DNA of 64,000 nt from Antedon bifida (Eukaryota > Echinodermata > Crinoidea > Comatulida > Antedonidae): NCBI GenBank assembly GCA_963402885.1, contig OY727094.1, positions 35,776,501 through 35,840,500 of the forward strand, in the 5' to 3' direction. This document shows positions 22,957 through 36,041 of the stretch, one piece after another (position 1 is the stretch's first letter; each line of letters opens with the position of its first letter). The notes beneath the pieces are model-generated. The model saw only the letters and a list, made by a program, of their open reading frames with translations. It was not told the DNA's origin and did not search any database. The position numbers and the translations under genes were made by a program.

Positions 22957-23640
22957 ATAGTTAGATCCATACTTAGATCCATACCTAGATCCACACTTAG
23001 AAGTATCTATACTTAGAAGTATCCATACTTAGATCCATACCTAAATCCATAATTAGAAGTACCCATACTTAGATCCATACCTAGATCCATATACTTAGAA
23101 GTATCCATACTTAGATCCATACCTAAATCCATAATTAGAAGTACCCATACTTAGATCCATACCTAGATCCATACTTAGAAGTATCCATACTTAGATCCAT
23201 ACTTATAAGTATCCATACTTAGATCCATACTTAGAAGTATCCATACTTAGATCCATACTTAGAAGTATCCATACTTAGATCCATACATACATCCATACTT
23301 AGAAGTATCCATACTTTGATCCATACCTAGATCCATACTTAGAAGTATCCATACTTATGTCCATACTTAGAAGTATCCATACTTAGAAGTATCCATATTT
23401 AGATCCATACTTAGATCCATACTTAGATCCATACTTAGATCCATACTTAGAAGTATCCATACTTAGATCAATACCTAGATCCATACTTAGAAGTACCATA
23501 CTTAGATCCATACTTAGAAGTATCCATACTTAGATCCATACTTAGAAGTATCCATACTTAGATCCATACTTAGAAGTATCCATACTTAGATCCATACTTA
23601 GATCAATACCTAGATCCATACTTAGATTCATACTTAGAAG
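22957..23640. repeat. Minisatellite GATCCATACTTAGAAGTATCCATACTTA
   Basis: About 680 bp of tandem units built from GATCCATACTTA (12 bp) and GAAGTATCCATACTTA (16 bp) in changing order, with ACCTA variants. Upstream of the intact 14-3-3 gene by about 600 bp. There are no spacers or leader typical of CRISPR. Confidence 0.92.
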
Positions 23641-24110
23641 TTTAGTTTCAATTTTATTTTATTGCATTCTGAATTCAATTTCCAGACCAAATTTAATTTT
23701 GTTATTGTAAATTCATTTTGATTGCCCAAAGCTGTATCGAGCTGTAGACACCTATGATGATGATGCCGAGTTCATGATGAAAATGTCTAATTTATACTCT
23801 TTTTTCTGCAAATGTCATCAAAATAAAGATATAAAATCCTGTTGTCCTCAATTCAGTAGAGTGTGTTGCAATGCTACAATAGGCTACATGTTTTAATATG
23901 TTTTTTATGCATGAGATATTTTATAATGCATAATGTTGTCATAATTTAAGGATTTTGTCTATTATTAACCAAACACCGTGCTATTATACCGATAATAAAA
24001 CAAAATCAATGATTGGCCTAAACTCAGTTGTCGGCTCTATAACAGCTGCAGGAGTGTGCTACACAGTTTCTCCATTGTCGTTTTCTGAAAGGAAAAACAA
24101 ATCATGGTTA
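23641..24110 (-). pseudogene. Relic of a further 14-3-3 gene copy (3' side)
   Basis: Positions 23986-24095 align with 19115-19215, the region just 3' of the intact gene: GATAATAAAACAAAA, TGCCTAA or GGCCTAA, ACTCA, and GCTTCTCCATTGTCGTT or GTTTCTCCATTGTCGTT, the last inside an acceptor-exon unit. The stretch from 23640 onward also resembles 16695-17050. No readable 14-3-3 coding exon remains, so this is only a footprint of duplication. Confidence 0.4.
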
Positions 24111-25568
24111 ACTTACTTTTTATACTTTTACACTTTTTAACGCTTATTTTATTGTTATTTTTACCCTTACTTCTCTGTTTTACCTTTATCACTTTTTTAA
24201 TGTAATTTTTACAATTTTTAGTGTTTTATGCTTTTAACACAGCTTATCTTTTATCACTAGAACCACATTGTTGTTTTAATTTTTATTAAATACTAAAAGT
24301 CAGTGAGAACATAATGCCTGTGTCATTGGGCAAATATGTATGTATTATCCTCAGTTTGTCAATAAATAAATAATAATACTGACTGTAGGCGATTGAGAAA
24401 TACGTCATCAACATACCATCGGTTTCGTAGGCTCTAATCTCACACCTACAAAATTATTTATTTATTTTGTTAAGTTTGGATCACACTTAATCTCCGTTCT
24501 GAATTCACGTCAACGTCAATTACAAAGAAAACGACTAAATAAAAAAATAAATCTTTTATTTTATTTATTCACATTATATTTACAAAACAAACAATTGCTG
24601 ATGTAAACAAAACAGAATGACAATAACAGTTTATTCTTTGCACATGTTTGCTGACGTCATTCTTTACTGTGCTTGTGCATAGAGATTATAATACATTGCA
24701 CTATGACGTAACAACACGACGATATGCGTACATATCATATCATATCACTTATTGTTACTGTGATTTTGTTGTTGATATTTTTAGTGACTCGCTATCGTAG
24801 GCATGTTATCTTTAATGACAATTATTATAACAGGAAAAGTGCATTAATTTAGCCTTTAGATAAGAATTCTTGTTTCAATATCTATAGCCTATGCCTTTTT
24901 AAATAATTCATTTAAAACATTATTTATTAAAAATGTGTTAGCTGCAATGCATAACATAGATATCAACATTGATGGAAACAATGAATATTGAACATTTTGC
25001 AACGAAAATTTAGTGCTTATTTACTTATGACGTCAGGTGTTACGTATCTATTGACATCATACGTTTTTGTACGCGTTTTTAGTACGTGTCAATGCGATGA
25101 AACAAATTTAGATACGCGCGCGCGTTCAAATGCGGATGAATATACTCGTACTTTTGACAAATAGTTAAAGAGAAGTTATCTAAAGTAGTTCTTGATATAT
25201 AAAATAATATAAACTATATTATAGTGACGTCACAGACCGCCTAATTTAACATAAATCTTTGTACAAATATGGCTAGCTTGGCTAGAATTCTCCCAGATTG
25301 AAGTATTAAGAGCACAAAACATACTGATGTCATAATAATACTGAAAACACATTCTACATGTCCACTGATTCGTTTAAATTTGGAATGAGTACAAATCTGG
25401 CTAATTATTTTTGTAATACTGCGTCTTTGAAAAAATGTAGATTTAATTAATTAATAATAAATTTATTTTAGCAGTGACGGTTTATACCTACATTTTTATT
25501 TGGTTTATGGACTACGTTTTAGAAGAATACTTCCTATAATAATATAATAATAATTCCTGTACATTCCT
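24111..25568. other. Intergenic, no gene seen
   Basis: AT-rich with a few TGACGTCA words near 24655, 25029 and 25226. No supported ORF. On the minus strand, possible AATAAA signals for the P450 gene (plus-strand TTTATT) lie near 25462 and 25495. Confidence 0.4.
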
Positions 25569-25731
25569 AAGCTTGGCTCCCATTATGACGCAACACACGA
25601 CGTACGCGCAACGCACGTAATTTAACCAATCACAAACGAAAGGATCGATCCGTCGCTTGTGATTGAACAACCTATTGTTCTTCTGTACCTTTTACGTACT
25701 TGCGTTACGTTCTAGTTCGAACCAAGCCTAA
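25569..25731. mobile_element. CCAAT-palindrome MITE, near full length
   Basis: Ends AAGCTTGGCTCCCATTATGACGCAAC and TTGCGTTACGTTCTAGTTCGAACCAAGCCT. The centre has TTTAACCAATCACAAACGA and GTCGCTTGTGATTGAACAA, which form a long foldback. It is the clearest member of a family present about 14 times in this window. Confidence 0.75.
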
Positions 25732-25862
25732 ACAACAACAATCCACACATCCAGAATTGTCAGGCTGTAATTGTCTACCCCCTAAACCACCCTCTATCCT
25801 CAACCCGCCGTATTTGGTCCAATAGATTAATATTAAAACTCTACAGTTTGGTTTCGTTAATT

Positions 25863-28800
25863 TTACTGTGTCCGATGCGACAGTAATATTTTGTGAGATT
25901 CTGGTTGCAGAGTAATTCCATCTCGAGGTTGAAGATTGATTTTTGGTTCATTCTCCGGAAGACTCAGATCAAACGTATGTATGAGATTCGTGTAGAACAA
26001 GAATACGGTGCTTTTAGCAAGAGCCTCACCAGGACATCTTCTATTACCTGAAACAGTAAAAACGATGCTATTAATGACGGAACGCCATTCTCAACTTTAC
26101 TTCCCGGTTTTTATAACCATGATCCAGGGAATAGATCTACCCAACAGGACACCGTGGAGCTGCCCGCCTTGCCAAGATAGGAACTCGTAACAGTCCTTTG
26201 ATCTTATGACTGGCTGCAAATACAAACAGCACTGTACACTATGGAAATATTCTCCGCAGCGCGCAGTGTTAGTTAAAGGGCGCAGAAACGATCGTGTCGC
26301 GGTCACAGATAAACTCTTTATTCTCCGGACCTGTTTTTTTATTTCCTTGAACTACCGACACTACGAGTAGGCTACAACCTTGCTTTCGGCGGATATTAGC
26401 TGTCAACGCGTGGATGTCAATAATGTCCGTTCTTGAATTGTAAAACTGTTTCCTCGATATTACAATACCTGTCACGATTTACCAGGATGAGGCACTGGCG
26501 ACAACCGGAATTGGAGACATCACTAGACCGCCAAAATATGACGTGGCACCGTCCGCGTTTGTTAACCCGAAGAAATGTATAGCCTTCTAAAAGTCGAATT
26601 AAATACCACGCGCGACATCCTATAGCTTGATTCTCACTTTGGACGTAACGCAATGACGTAATTAACTGCACCGCCGTAATTTGATCAATCACGACGCGAC
26701 TACGTCATTGCGTTACGTGCAAGTGTGAATCAAGCCCTGTCTTTACGTATCGCATAGTTACACGCAAACGAAATGAAGGACGTCGCACAACGCAATCAAC
26801 TTGCATCATCACAAGCGACGTCAACTCATCCGATCCGTCGCTTGTGATTGGTCAAGGTAATTTCTCTGTGCTTACGTACTTGCGTTGTGTGTCCCAGAGT
26901 GTTAACTTTAATTAGCCAATCACAACCCGGCAAACTATCCGTATGTCAGTGACATCATGCGTTACATTTATTATCATCGATATTTAAATGCGCGCGGCTT
27001 TTTCGGCGGTATGCATACACATGATGTTAAAAGATATAGCGTGCTTACCTATTCCAAATGGTATCCATTGTTTCGGGAGGATGACTTTGCTGCGATCTTC
27101 ATTCAAGAACCTTTCCGGCTTGAATTCTTCGGGGTTTTCCCAGGTAGAAGGATCGTGCAGTATTGAGTACAGGTTACCAATCACTTGGACGCCCTCATCG
27201 ATGTGGTATCCATTTAATTCGACTGCTTTCGTTGTAGAATGAGGTACACCTTGAATTTACAAAATAAAAATGTTAGCATTAAAACAAATACCACGACATC
27301 GCAATGAGACACAATTGATAGATGACATGTACGCACTTAATTACGTGTGCGCACTTAATTACATGTACGCACATAATGACGTGTACGCACATAATGACGT
27401 GTACGCACTTAAGGACGTTACGCACACATAATTTAAAAACAAAATAATTTCCATCCAGTGCAAATGCCAATTGGCAATTCCTATAGTCTGTGTCATCACA
27501 AATCGAAAGCAAAAGCTTCCGTTGCTTTATCGTGATATTTTATATAGCCCCGCCAACCCGCCGCCTACTTATGACAACGTATTATAGAACTTACCAAGAG
27601 CAACCGAACTAGCCATGCGCATAACTTCGTAAATAGTTGCGCACGTGTACGGTAAATTATCCATGTCGTCCAAGAAAACATTTCGTTGAGAACCGACCGC
27701 CGTGTCAATTTCCTCCTGAATCTTACGCTGCACATCCTGGTACGCGACGGTGTACGCGAGTAAAAACATCAACGTAGAGGACGTCGTGTCAGTACCTCCA
27801 GCAATTAAGTCTACAATGGTGAACAGTAGTGTCTCTCTACACATTGTCGTTTCTTCTTCATTATCATTTTTCCTGTTCATCTCTATGAAATACGCATCGA
27901 TAAAACTCTTAGCTTCGGCCGGGTTATCCGTAGAAGGTGGGACTAACCGTTCGTCGACAAACTGACAGAATTCATCATATAGTTTATGGAAGGCGTTGAA
28001 AGACGTACACGGGAGGTGTCTGAGGTAAGGGAGGTAGTTGAAGATACCAGCAGAGCCCATCATGTCTAAACAATACCTCGTGATTCGCTGAAGATTTATA
28101 AAGTTCTCGTCAGTGTATTCGAACCGTTCACCAAACGCAATAGAATAGATGATATTGGCGACTGCATTGTTGGTCAGCTGACCCATGTTATACGGTTTAT
28201 CGACCATATTCGATAAGTCTGATAGGTAAAAGTCCACCTCTGTCATTATGCGTCCCTGTATACTACGTCTACCCATTCCAAAATGGCGAAGGAGTTTAAC
28301 TGTGAATTTGCGATGTTCTTTCCAAGACTGTCCGTAATATGCACTTCCTATACCTATAAAAGAAATATAATAATATAATAATAATAGTGTATATTGGGAT
28401 TTATAGTTAAAGCGTTTAAAGGTCGTTCCACAGTTTACAACTTCCTGGATAGTATTGTACAAAAAGTGAGTGTCATTGTCCATTGTGTATTAACACCTTA
28501 AATTGTAACTTTATAAGCTTATTTATTGTAAACACTTTTAACAAGTCCGCGTTCACACTGCAGAATCTTGACCTATTGCAAGTCTAATAATAGACTCAGG
28601 AAATGTAGTTCGCAATGACCTTCATACATTATGTACTTGTAAGCATACATTATTATACTGGTATGCTAGACCATACAGAATATGGCCAGACTATAAATAT
28701 TGTACTGTGTAATTTTACCCCTGCTGATATGATATAGTTGACTACGCTGAGGCATAATGCCATAGCGGGTGCGTGCCATAGGCTATTTTCACAAACCGTG

Positions 28801-30072
28801 GACCTCAATGTGCTTCATAGACTTGATCCAAGCAGGGAAGTATAGACCTCTCTCTGACCTAGTCTGTCTATTGTCTGTTTTATGTTAGTTCACCAGTCGA
28901 CATGAAAATACACAAGCTCAAGTAGTATACATATGAAACACCATATGTACCAAAATATTATCTTTTTACTAATATTAAGTCAAAACTCAGTCTAGAACCC
29001 AGACGGCTTGATTGAGCGAGATGTATTATTTTACATCTCCCTGATTGAATAAATGTTTTGATAGTATGATTAATATTGAAGGCTAGGCATGTCTATAAAT
29101 GTTTTATATGTACTAGGCCTATTATTAAACTACCATATGTCTCTATCGTTAAAAGGCACGCCTTTCTGTACTCAGGTTATATGAATAATTATGGAGCTAT
29201 AAAATTATTTTATTAGTACCATTATTGAAATCCATAATAATTCGATAGACAAGGTCTAACCACAATTTTAGGTCTAACCACAGCTTGTCAACGGCAGTAT
29301 GCCTTAAACAGGTCATTACCGGAGCAGTTCATAGGCCTACATACTAAATGTATAGTTAATGTAACCTTTTGTTATATTATTATATAGTCCTATATAATTA
29401 TCATTCACCGATAATTCATTACTTTCTATTTTTGTGCGAACTCTTCGACTTTGGCTGAGACTATCAAAAAGAGTATTCCAATACTTAGAATAAACTTGCG
29501 CCGGGTTAAGTTGAAATATTAAAATAATAGCCACACAATTTAAAATAATATGTGAGGTGAGGTTTAGAAGCCTCGAGGAATGTGTCAAATCTTACGGTAG
29601 ACCTAATTGGTGTAATATAATCAAAACACATCGTATTGTGCGTGCTACCAATTATTTAGTGATGCGACTTATAATACGAAATGAACTTACCTCGGCCCTT
29701 ACTTAACTCAAACAATGTCACAGAAGGTCGGCCACTAAACAAATGACCCGGCTGACAAAAAGCTTGCTTCAGTAACTCAAAATCTGAGATGAAAATCGTA
29801 GGAACATTTCCCATTTTTCCTGCGAATATTCCACCATACTTCTTAGCCATGCGACTGAGAATCTTGTATGGAGCTTTGCCTGCTAAACTCGGTAATATAC
29901 CAACGATAGGCCATTCTCTTGGTCCTCGAGGTGGTGATACTTGCTTCTTTTCTTGAAAACATTGCAGTAATTTGTAAGTGAGGAAAAACACTACTGCAAA
30001 TACAAGATACACTTGTAGCTTGTAGCCGGAGAAACAACCAGATAAGGTTTCTAGGATTAAGCCTATTTCCAT
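25863..30072 (-). CDS. Cytochrome P450, CYP2-like microsomal monooxygenase
   Basis: A heme-thiolate monooxygenase, expected in the ER membrane with NADPH-P450 reductase. Four exons: 30072-29691, 28353-27595, 27249-27049, 26047-25863 (TAA); 508 aa, a normal length for the family. All three introns are phase 1. The start has a hydrophobic anchor (about residues 20-37, VYLVFAVVFFLTYKLL) followed by the proline-rich hinge SPPRGPREWPIVG. The I-helix reads AGGTDTTSS (312-320), the K-helix ExxR is EVMR (370-373), the PERF motif is FKPERF, and the heme loop is PFGIGNRRCPG with ligand Cys452. PFGIG and NRRCPG come from separate exons, which confirms the last junction. CYP2-clan membership follows from the hinge and the heme loop; the subfamily and substrate cannot be told. 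Introns hold three foldback MITEs and a minisatellite. No truncation is seen. Confidence 0.92.
26624..26737. mobile_element. CCAAT-palindrome MITE in P450 intron 3
   Basis: The inverted arms AGCTTGATTCTCACTTTGGA / GACGTAACGCAATGACGTA and TACGTCATTGCGTTACGTGC / AAGTGTGAATCAAGC are almost complementary. A short variant of the family. Confidence 0.7.
26776..26902. mobile_element. CCAAT-palindrome MITE in P450 intron 3
   Basis: GGACGTCGCACAACGCAA, then ACAAGCGACG, CCGTCGCTTGTGATTGGTCAA, and TACTTGCGTTGTGTGTCC. Adjacent to the previous copy. Confidence 0.65.
27320..27425. repeat. ~20-bp minisatellite GTACGCACATAATGACGT
   Basis: About five imperfect units (TACGCACTTAATTACGTG / TACGCACATAATGACGTG) in P450 intron 2. 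The minus-strand reading as VHVIMCVHVIMC is an artefact. Confidence 0.8.
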
Positions 30073-30177
30073 ACTGTATTGATGTTACGACGACGACCAC
30101 CGCGAGCAGTATGATAAAATCAATGAACCACGAATGTTTATAGGCCTATGCTAATGACGTCACATTAGTAGATTAAT

Positions 30178-30322
30178 TCCCACTTGGACACGTCACGCAG
30201 CCAACGTGTGTTGACGAATCACAAGCGACGGTTCTGAAGCGCGTGTGATTGGTCAAATCTTTGCGTTGCGCTTACGTACGTACATCCATTTCTTTTGCGT
30301 TCTAAGTGAGAACCCAGCTTCT
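30178..30322. mobile_element. CCAAT-palindrome MITE upstream of the P450
   Basis: TTCCCACTTGGACACGTCACGCA at the left, GACGAATCACAAGCGACGG and GTGTGATTGGTCAAATC in the middle, and TTTGCGTTCTAAGTGAGAACCCAGCTT at the right. It lies about 100 bp upstream of the P450 start codon and so falls within the likely promoter. Confidence 0.7.
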
Positions 30323-31689
30323 TTCTCTTAGTATAGCTGGCTGACAACAAATATTGTGAAAATAACATATATTGATTTTTGCTCTGCGTTTTATTGACTA
30401 GTAATGTTTTAAATTACGAGACACATAGGCCTATGTAGTATAGTGACTTACGTAGTACTGTAAATATAAGAAGTAGGGTTTATTGGTTTATTGTTTTATT
30501 GTTTTCGTTGTTTGTCTAAAAATCGATACCGTACCGTTGCCTTGTGGGGCCAATGGCCGTCCGTACACAATAGTATACACACTAAGCATTGTACTTAAGT
30601 AAGTTTAACAATAGTTTAACTGACATGAACCACAAATTGGTAAATAATTTATCATCCTGTTTGTTTTTTATAAATGTTTTACACAATCGTCAAAAAAATG
30701 AAAAGTACAATGTCTAGTGCGGTCTGGCGTCATTGAACAATAGTACCGTAATGTATGCCTATGCCTACGGTTTTGCGCAGTGTATACAGTCAAGGGAAAT
30801 GGCCAAAGGCTTCCTACTTTCTAGGAGTTTTATCAGATAAATAATCGATTATTGTTTTGACAACTCTTGTAACATAACCACATATTTTGCCATTTTCTTC
30901 CTAACTGTTTACTCAAAAGGAAACACAAATATTGTTTGTCTCGACGTTTCGGTATTACGTAAACGTCATAGATTGTAAAATAACAATAGGCCTACTTTTC
31001 TATGTGTATCAAACAATGTATTACTGTGTAATTTACTTATTTAAATAAACCGTAAACAAGTATTAGTGTATAGTGTTTTTAAATATTTTTAAACGTTCCC
31101 ATTAAAAAAAAATGTTAATCAATAGTATACACAGCAACAAATAAACTATTACAACAAAACAAATAGTCATAATGAGAACATTTTTTTATATTTTAGTAAA
31201 AACTAATTAATACATTTGAAGCCTATTAAGGGAAACATTCAGTAATTTTTCACACGTCATAATTCGCGGGAAACATAGTCCATGGTTGTGCACGTAATCT
31301 AGTTTAATGTCCGCCTCGCTAAACCGGGTCCTAAACCGGATCCTAAACCGGTATACAAGTGGACGTACCTTAAACATTATGTCTTTTTTTTAATCATCGT
31401 TAGCGTAATACAACAAGAAATATTTCTTTGTGTTGATTGGCTTGTAGTATTCTAACGAATTTGTTTAACAAATATTAGTTTAATTGTTAGTAGGAATATC
31501 ACAAACCGATTGTTTTATTCGTAGAAACTATAAATATTAATCGATTAATAATAATATTGATTGATTCGGAAAACTCTTTCATGACAGCGGCAAACATTAA
31601 TAATGTTGCTTCCTCAAACAATATTACGAAAAATATTATTAATATGAATATCGAAAACCGCTATTGTTTATTCGTCAAAATTAACTAAT
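30323..31689. other. Intergenic, no gene seen
   Basis: AT-rich, with short GTTTACG and CCGGATCCTAAACCGG words (31326-31350, a triplicated TAAACCGG motif). No ORF supported. Confidence 0.4.
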
Positions 31690-31915
31690 TCACTGAGCAA
31701 GCGATGTACGCGCAACGCAAGTGAGTTGACCAATCACAAGCGAAGATTCGGATAATGTGTGAGATTGATCAAATTGTTTGAAGGTTTGCATGGCGAAATC
31801 AAATGTTGATATAAGTTTGCGGTACACCACGTATATTAGTTCTGAAAAGAAGTTTCTCGACGTTTCGATCAATATGCTTTGATCGTCCACAGGAGTGAGA
31901 CGCTTAAACAATATA
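31690..31915 (-). mobile_element. Composite: CCAAT MITE fragment joined to a hammerhead-like repeat
   Basis: Positions 31690-31760 are a GCGCAACGCAAGTGAGTTGACCAATCACAAGCG fragment of the MITE family. From 31775 a second family begins (ATTGTTTGAAGGTTTGCATGG), also found at 49640-49765. On the minus strand, 31895-31845 reads CTGTGGAC, then GATCAA-AGCATA-TTGATC (a 6-bp stem with a 6-nt loop), then GAAACGTCGAGAAAC: the hammerhead layout CUGANGA / stem II / GAAA, with one change in the first box. Confidence 0.6.
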
Positions 31916-32285
31916 ATTACATTATACGTTGTTAAAATATGACTCGTCTACGCGTGACGCACATGTATTTCAAAAGAAACTGAAAACAATGAATTTAATT
32001 ATGTTTATTTGCCGCCAACGAGAGTGTAAATATTCACGCTAAAAAATGATGAAATGAAAGTATGTGGGCGCGCGTCTGGTTTCGTTTTCATCTATAACAA
32101 TAGATGAGTCTTGTTATTTTGATCATAATGATTATATATACCGTGTGTCCAAATAATGTAAATAAGACTTATGTATGTATACATTATGGGCGCGTCTGTC
32201 TGCTAACAAAAACAGTCAAACTTCTGCAAACTATACTCGCACTTTTCGATGATGTTGTGGAGAGGGCGGGGGAGGGGTGTAGTGC

Positions 32286-32657
32286 CTAAAAAGTTGGTTT
32301 TAAATTATTATAATTACAAACAGTGACATTAAGAGCCTTCTCTCTAATGTCACATGATCCCAATTGACGTACAGAACTGTAATCGCGTTTAATTACCAAT
32401 CGTCGCGTTACGTGGATGCTTTCGTTTCTATCGTCGTGACGCATTGGCTTAGAAGCATGTGAAAGTATGCGGGTAATTAGTACCATAGTGCAAGGCATTC
32501 TAACAATAGGATGCTGAGCTCTGGATATCAAAGGGTTTATCTGTCGTTGCGACATGCGGATAAGTTCCTCGCCCATAGCAGACACCGCGGGCCGCGGAGA
32601 ATTAGGCCTACATTGTACAGTATTGTTGGTATTTGTCGCAGCCAGACATAAGATCAA
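32286..32657 (-). other. Open frame of 123 codons, coding status unclear
   Basis: An uninterrupted minus-strand frame in a patch less AT-rich than its surroundings. It contains EELIRMSQRQINPLISRAQ and RILSHASKPMRHDDRNESIH. I recognise no domain, and there is no clear neighbouring exon. It may be chance or a fossil. Listed only so that the region is described. Confidence 0.15.
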
Positions 32658-34700
32658 AGGACTGTTACGAGTTCCTTTCTTGACAAGGCGAGCTCAGTGT
32701 CCTTAGATATTGCCTTGCATAGTGTATCATTTTACACACTACAGACAAATTAATCCCCGGTTGATGTCGTAATGGTAAACATTCAACTGGCTCGAATTAT
32801 TTATAGAAAAGAAAGTATCAAACGATAATAGAGAAAAAAGTTACAATTCAACATCCTAGTAGACAGCAACAATGAGATTATTTCATTCCTCCCCTGCTGT
32901 TTGTTTTTTTGTTAAACTGAGATTACAACATATTATTTCACATCGGAATTCATGACATCAGCGGAATATCGTAATGCAGAATTACAGAATAAAACTGTTA
33001 AACTTTCTCTTTCTAGCTCTCAACACATTCCTAATTTATCTTGTAGTAATCCCATGATACATTGTGATTGTGAATACTTTTTTACGCAGCGGAAAAATTC
33101 GAGCATGGATTAAACAGCACTTTTATCCATGTTATAGTAAACGAAAATTACTATTTGTGGTATAGAGGGCGACAAACTTGCATTTACAATACTCATATTG
33201 AAAGAAACGCCCTCAATGTACAAATTCTCACGTGCTTAATGTGGGTGTATTATTGATTTCTTTAGCATGGAATCGGATCCACCTTACATCATGCTACTAG
33301 AGACCTCGCTACTGACTCCAAAGTTTGGATAAAGTACGACGAACACTGATTTTTTAATAAATATTGAAACAAAATTAATCAATAACACTAAACAGAAGTT
33401 GAATGGAGGTGTAAAAAATTATATAACTTGTTCTTACTATATTCTCAACTGAGAAGATAGATTTATTGTCAACGTGAAACAATAATTTTTGTGTTGAATA
33501 TGCCTTTTTTTTTGACCAAAAATTGGATTTTAAAAATCTATTTACCTGAAAATAGTCAAATTGTCAGACAATAGGCTTTTGGTTAAATTAAACTTTGATG
33601 TTGTTTTTTTATAAGAAGAAATCATTATTTTTGAATGTCCTATTCAGAATCAGATTTATTATTAAACGTCATCGTTCAATACATCTTTAACATAGGATAA
33701 CGTGGGTTAAAATTCAGTAATTTTATTATTGCGAATGGTTCTGTCTTCCTTCAGTTCGTGGCTGTGCATGGAGGGAAATCGTTCCAGGAGGTTGTACGCA
33801 TCATAACCTTGCAACACTAGGATCAGAGTCTGGTACCACGTTGTACCAACTGGAGAGTGTTCTTGTTGACGCGGCAAATTACGGATTTATTTTGAGATTG
33901 TGCGCGATGTATTTAATAATAGTTGGGTGACCCGGTAGTATCTATTAATGTTTTTAGATTTCGTTTTTTGATTCTTAATTAAATGTAACATTTTATCTGT
34001 TTCAATGACTTCAAATGTTGGTTTTAAAAATAATGTATAGTTTAGTGCTAAAGGGAAAGTCAAATTTCTAGACCCGGATGGAAAGGAATCTTGAATGTTA
34101 ATAATTAACTTTGTGATCCTTCAAATCAACTCAATATTTTAGTACATATAAAAAACAGGCCTATTAAGTTTTAAAAAATGAGAATATTTATTTGTAAATG
34201 AAAGCTGCGGGAAACTGAAATGAAATGATCGAGTACAAATGCTGCTGGCCCAGATGATTTTAAGTAAATATACCATATGAATGAATGAACTATATAGGCT
34301 ACACACGGATAGAACAGAACAACAAAATTTAATTCAAATATTGTGCATAGATGTATTTTGTTATTTATTATAATTCTTTTATTTGTTACTAATACAAGCC
34401 TAGGTCTGAAAAACTATTAAACCCAGACGCGCAATTCATAATATCTAATAGGCCTACAATTTGAGAATAACTGTTCAGTGGATCCGATTTTGTGAATTCT
34501 GAAAGCCACGCCCACTAATCCCGAAGGGCTGAGTTTTGTAATGATGCAAAAACAGTTGATGTGTACGGCCGCTACGTATTTTATATAATATGTAATGCCC
34601 TTAAATTCAACAACAGTAGCGAAAACTAAAATAATCATGGACTGAACCACAATATAAATGTGTTAATTTCTGTTTATTATTGTTTCGATTAACAGGTAAG
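32658..34700. other. Intergenic, no gene seen
   Basis: Mostly AT-rich. At 33753-33930 a stretch preceded by CTTCCTTCAG reads open in one frame (GCAWREIVPGGCTHHNLATL...), but it has no Met and no matching neighbours. A donor-like AACAGGTAAGG lies at about 34690-34700, possibly an untranslated exon end for the PAP2 gene further right. Confidence 0.3.
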
Positions 34701-34724
34701 GTTTATATTGTCTTTCCATCGCTA

Positions 34725-35020
34725 ATTCTAGGCCTACCTAGCTAGCTAGTTAGGCTAGCCTTCTCACTCTCATCATCATCGACGTCGATCGATCATGGGT
34801 GGGTAAAAGAGGAATACCGCGCCCAGCCGCTTAGAGTAGTATAGCCTACTAGTAGGCCTAGGCCTTACTAGTTGTTTGGGTGTCCACCATACTATACTAA
34901 GTAGCAACCGAATGAAGTATATCTAGTACTTTGTTACGTATATTTGAATTAATTAGTTAGGCCTCCTTCTAGAAAGCTAGGCCTAGCCCTAGCTAGGCTA
35001 GCTAGCCTACTACTAGTACG
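34725..35020. repeat. CTAG/AGGCCT palindrome-rich patch
   Basis: Dense CTAGGCCTA, GCTAGCTAG and ACTAGTAGGCCTAGG words with a small CG-containing core (CATCGACGTCGATCGATCATG). No ORF. A similar patch occurs at 36225-36320. It might be a promoter-proximal region for the gene at 37727 or simply decayed repeats. Confidence 0.4.
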
Positions 35021-36041
35021 GTTAAAATAGGGGAGGTCAGTTTATATAGCATGCATAGTTGAACCATCGGCATGTTTAGCCGCCACCCACAAAACATGGA
35101 CTTTACCCCAACAAAAATAGACTGACAATTTAATGTAAAAATGGTGAGTTTTGAATGATGGGCAAATCCATCGCCAACACAGGGCCAGTGTATTTTTTAA
35201 AGACAATCTGGTCCAGTTGGCTTTGAAATGAGCAACGGCTGTAACTGTAACTTTTGGTACTTAGCAACAGGTCATCCTTGTAATTTGGAGTTCAAAATAC
35301 ATTCTATGTCACTGACCATGACAGTATCAATGAGGCCACACCCATCTTTGGTCTGGGGTGTAACTTTATGATGATCCAAAGTGAAATTGTGTCTTTCTGA
35401 ACCTTTTTTTTAAATAAATGTATGGATACCCTGCCCCAAACCATCTTCTTAAAATTTGGATGACAAGCATTTTTGTACAATAATGAAGTGCAAACAGATT
35501 TTATCTTAGCTTGGCTTCCCTAACACAATAGGAAATCCTGCTTTGTATTCTTGCATCAACTGTCAAAGGGTATTTATATTAGAAATCAAAGAAGGTGTGA
35601 AATTGCGAACAATAAGGACTTCTTGCATTAATGAATGATTTGAGTTCATAGGTCATTGCATGCTACTAATTAGAATTTAAACCATTAAACCTACAGTAAG
35701 TTCAAACTTACTGAATGATAAATAGGATACCAATACAGTAACATTCTAATTTGATAAGTGAGTACCAAAGACTTATATCTGTATGGAATATTGATAACAC
35801 TACAATCTCATGAAATCTTTGCATTGTATATCCTGTTAATCAAATCAGCTTTTAAATATTGCAACATGTCAGTTGGTTTTCAGATTTCACTGACTTGATG
35901 TTTAATATTTAATTCATTAAAGGAAACAAATGGATATTGCGCAATAGATCAGATGAATATACCATGGTTACACTTTGACCCATGACCTGTATTGTTTCAA
36001 TAATTATTACTGCCTACCAGGGATAGATCATCTCTTTCATA

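Noticed and set aside
22957-23640. Regular repeats resembling a CRISPR array
   Set aside because: Units are directly tandem with no unique spacers, in a eukaryotic intergenic region.
26957-27242. Plus-strand frames over P450 exon 3
   Set aside because: They are antisense shadows of the exon carrying the PERF motif.
33753-33930. Exon-like stretch after CTTCCTTCAG reading GCAWREIVPGGCTHH
   Set aside because: No Met, no partner exon, no recognised domain, and another frame is also partly open; kept only as a note.
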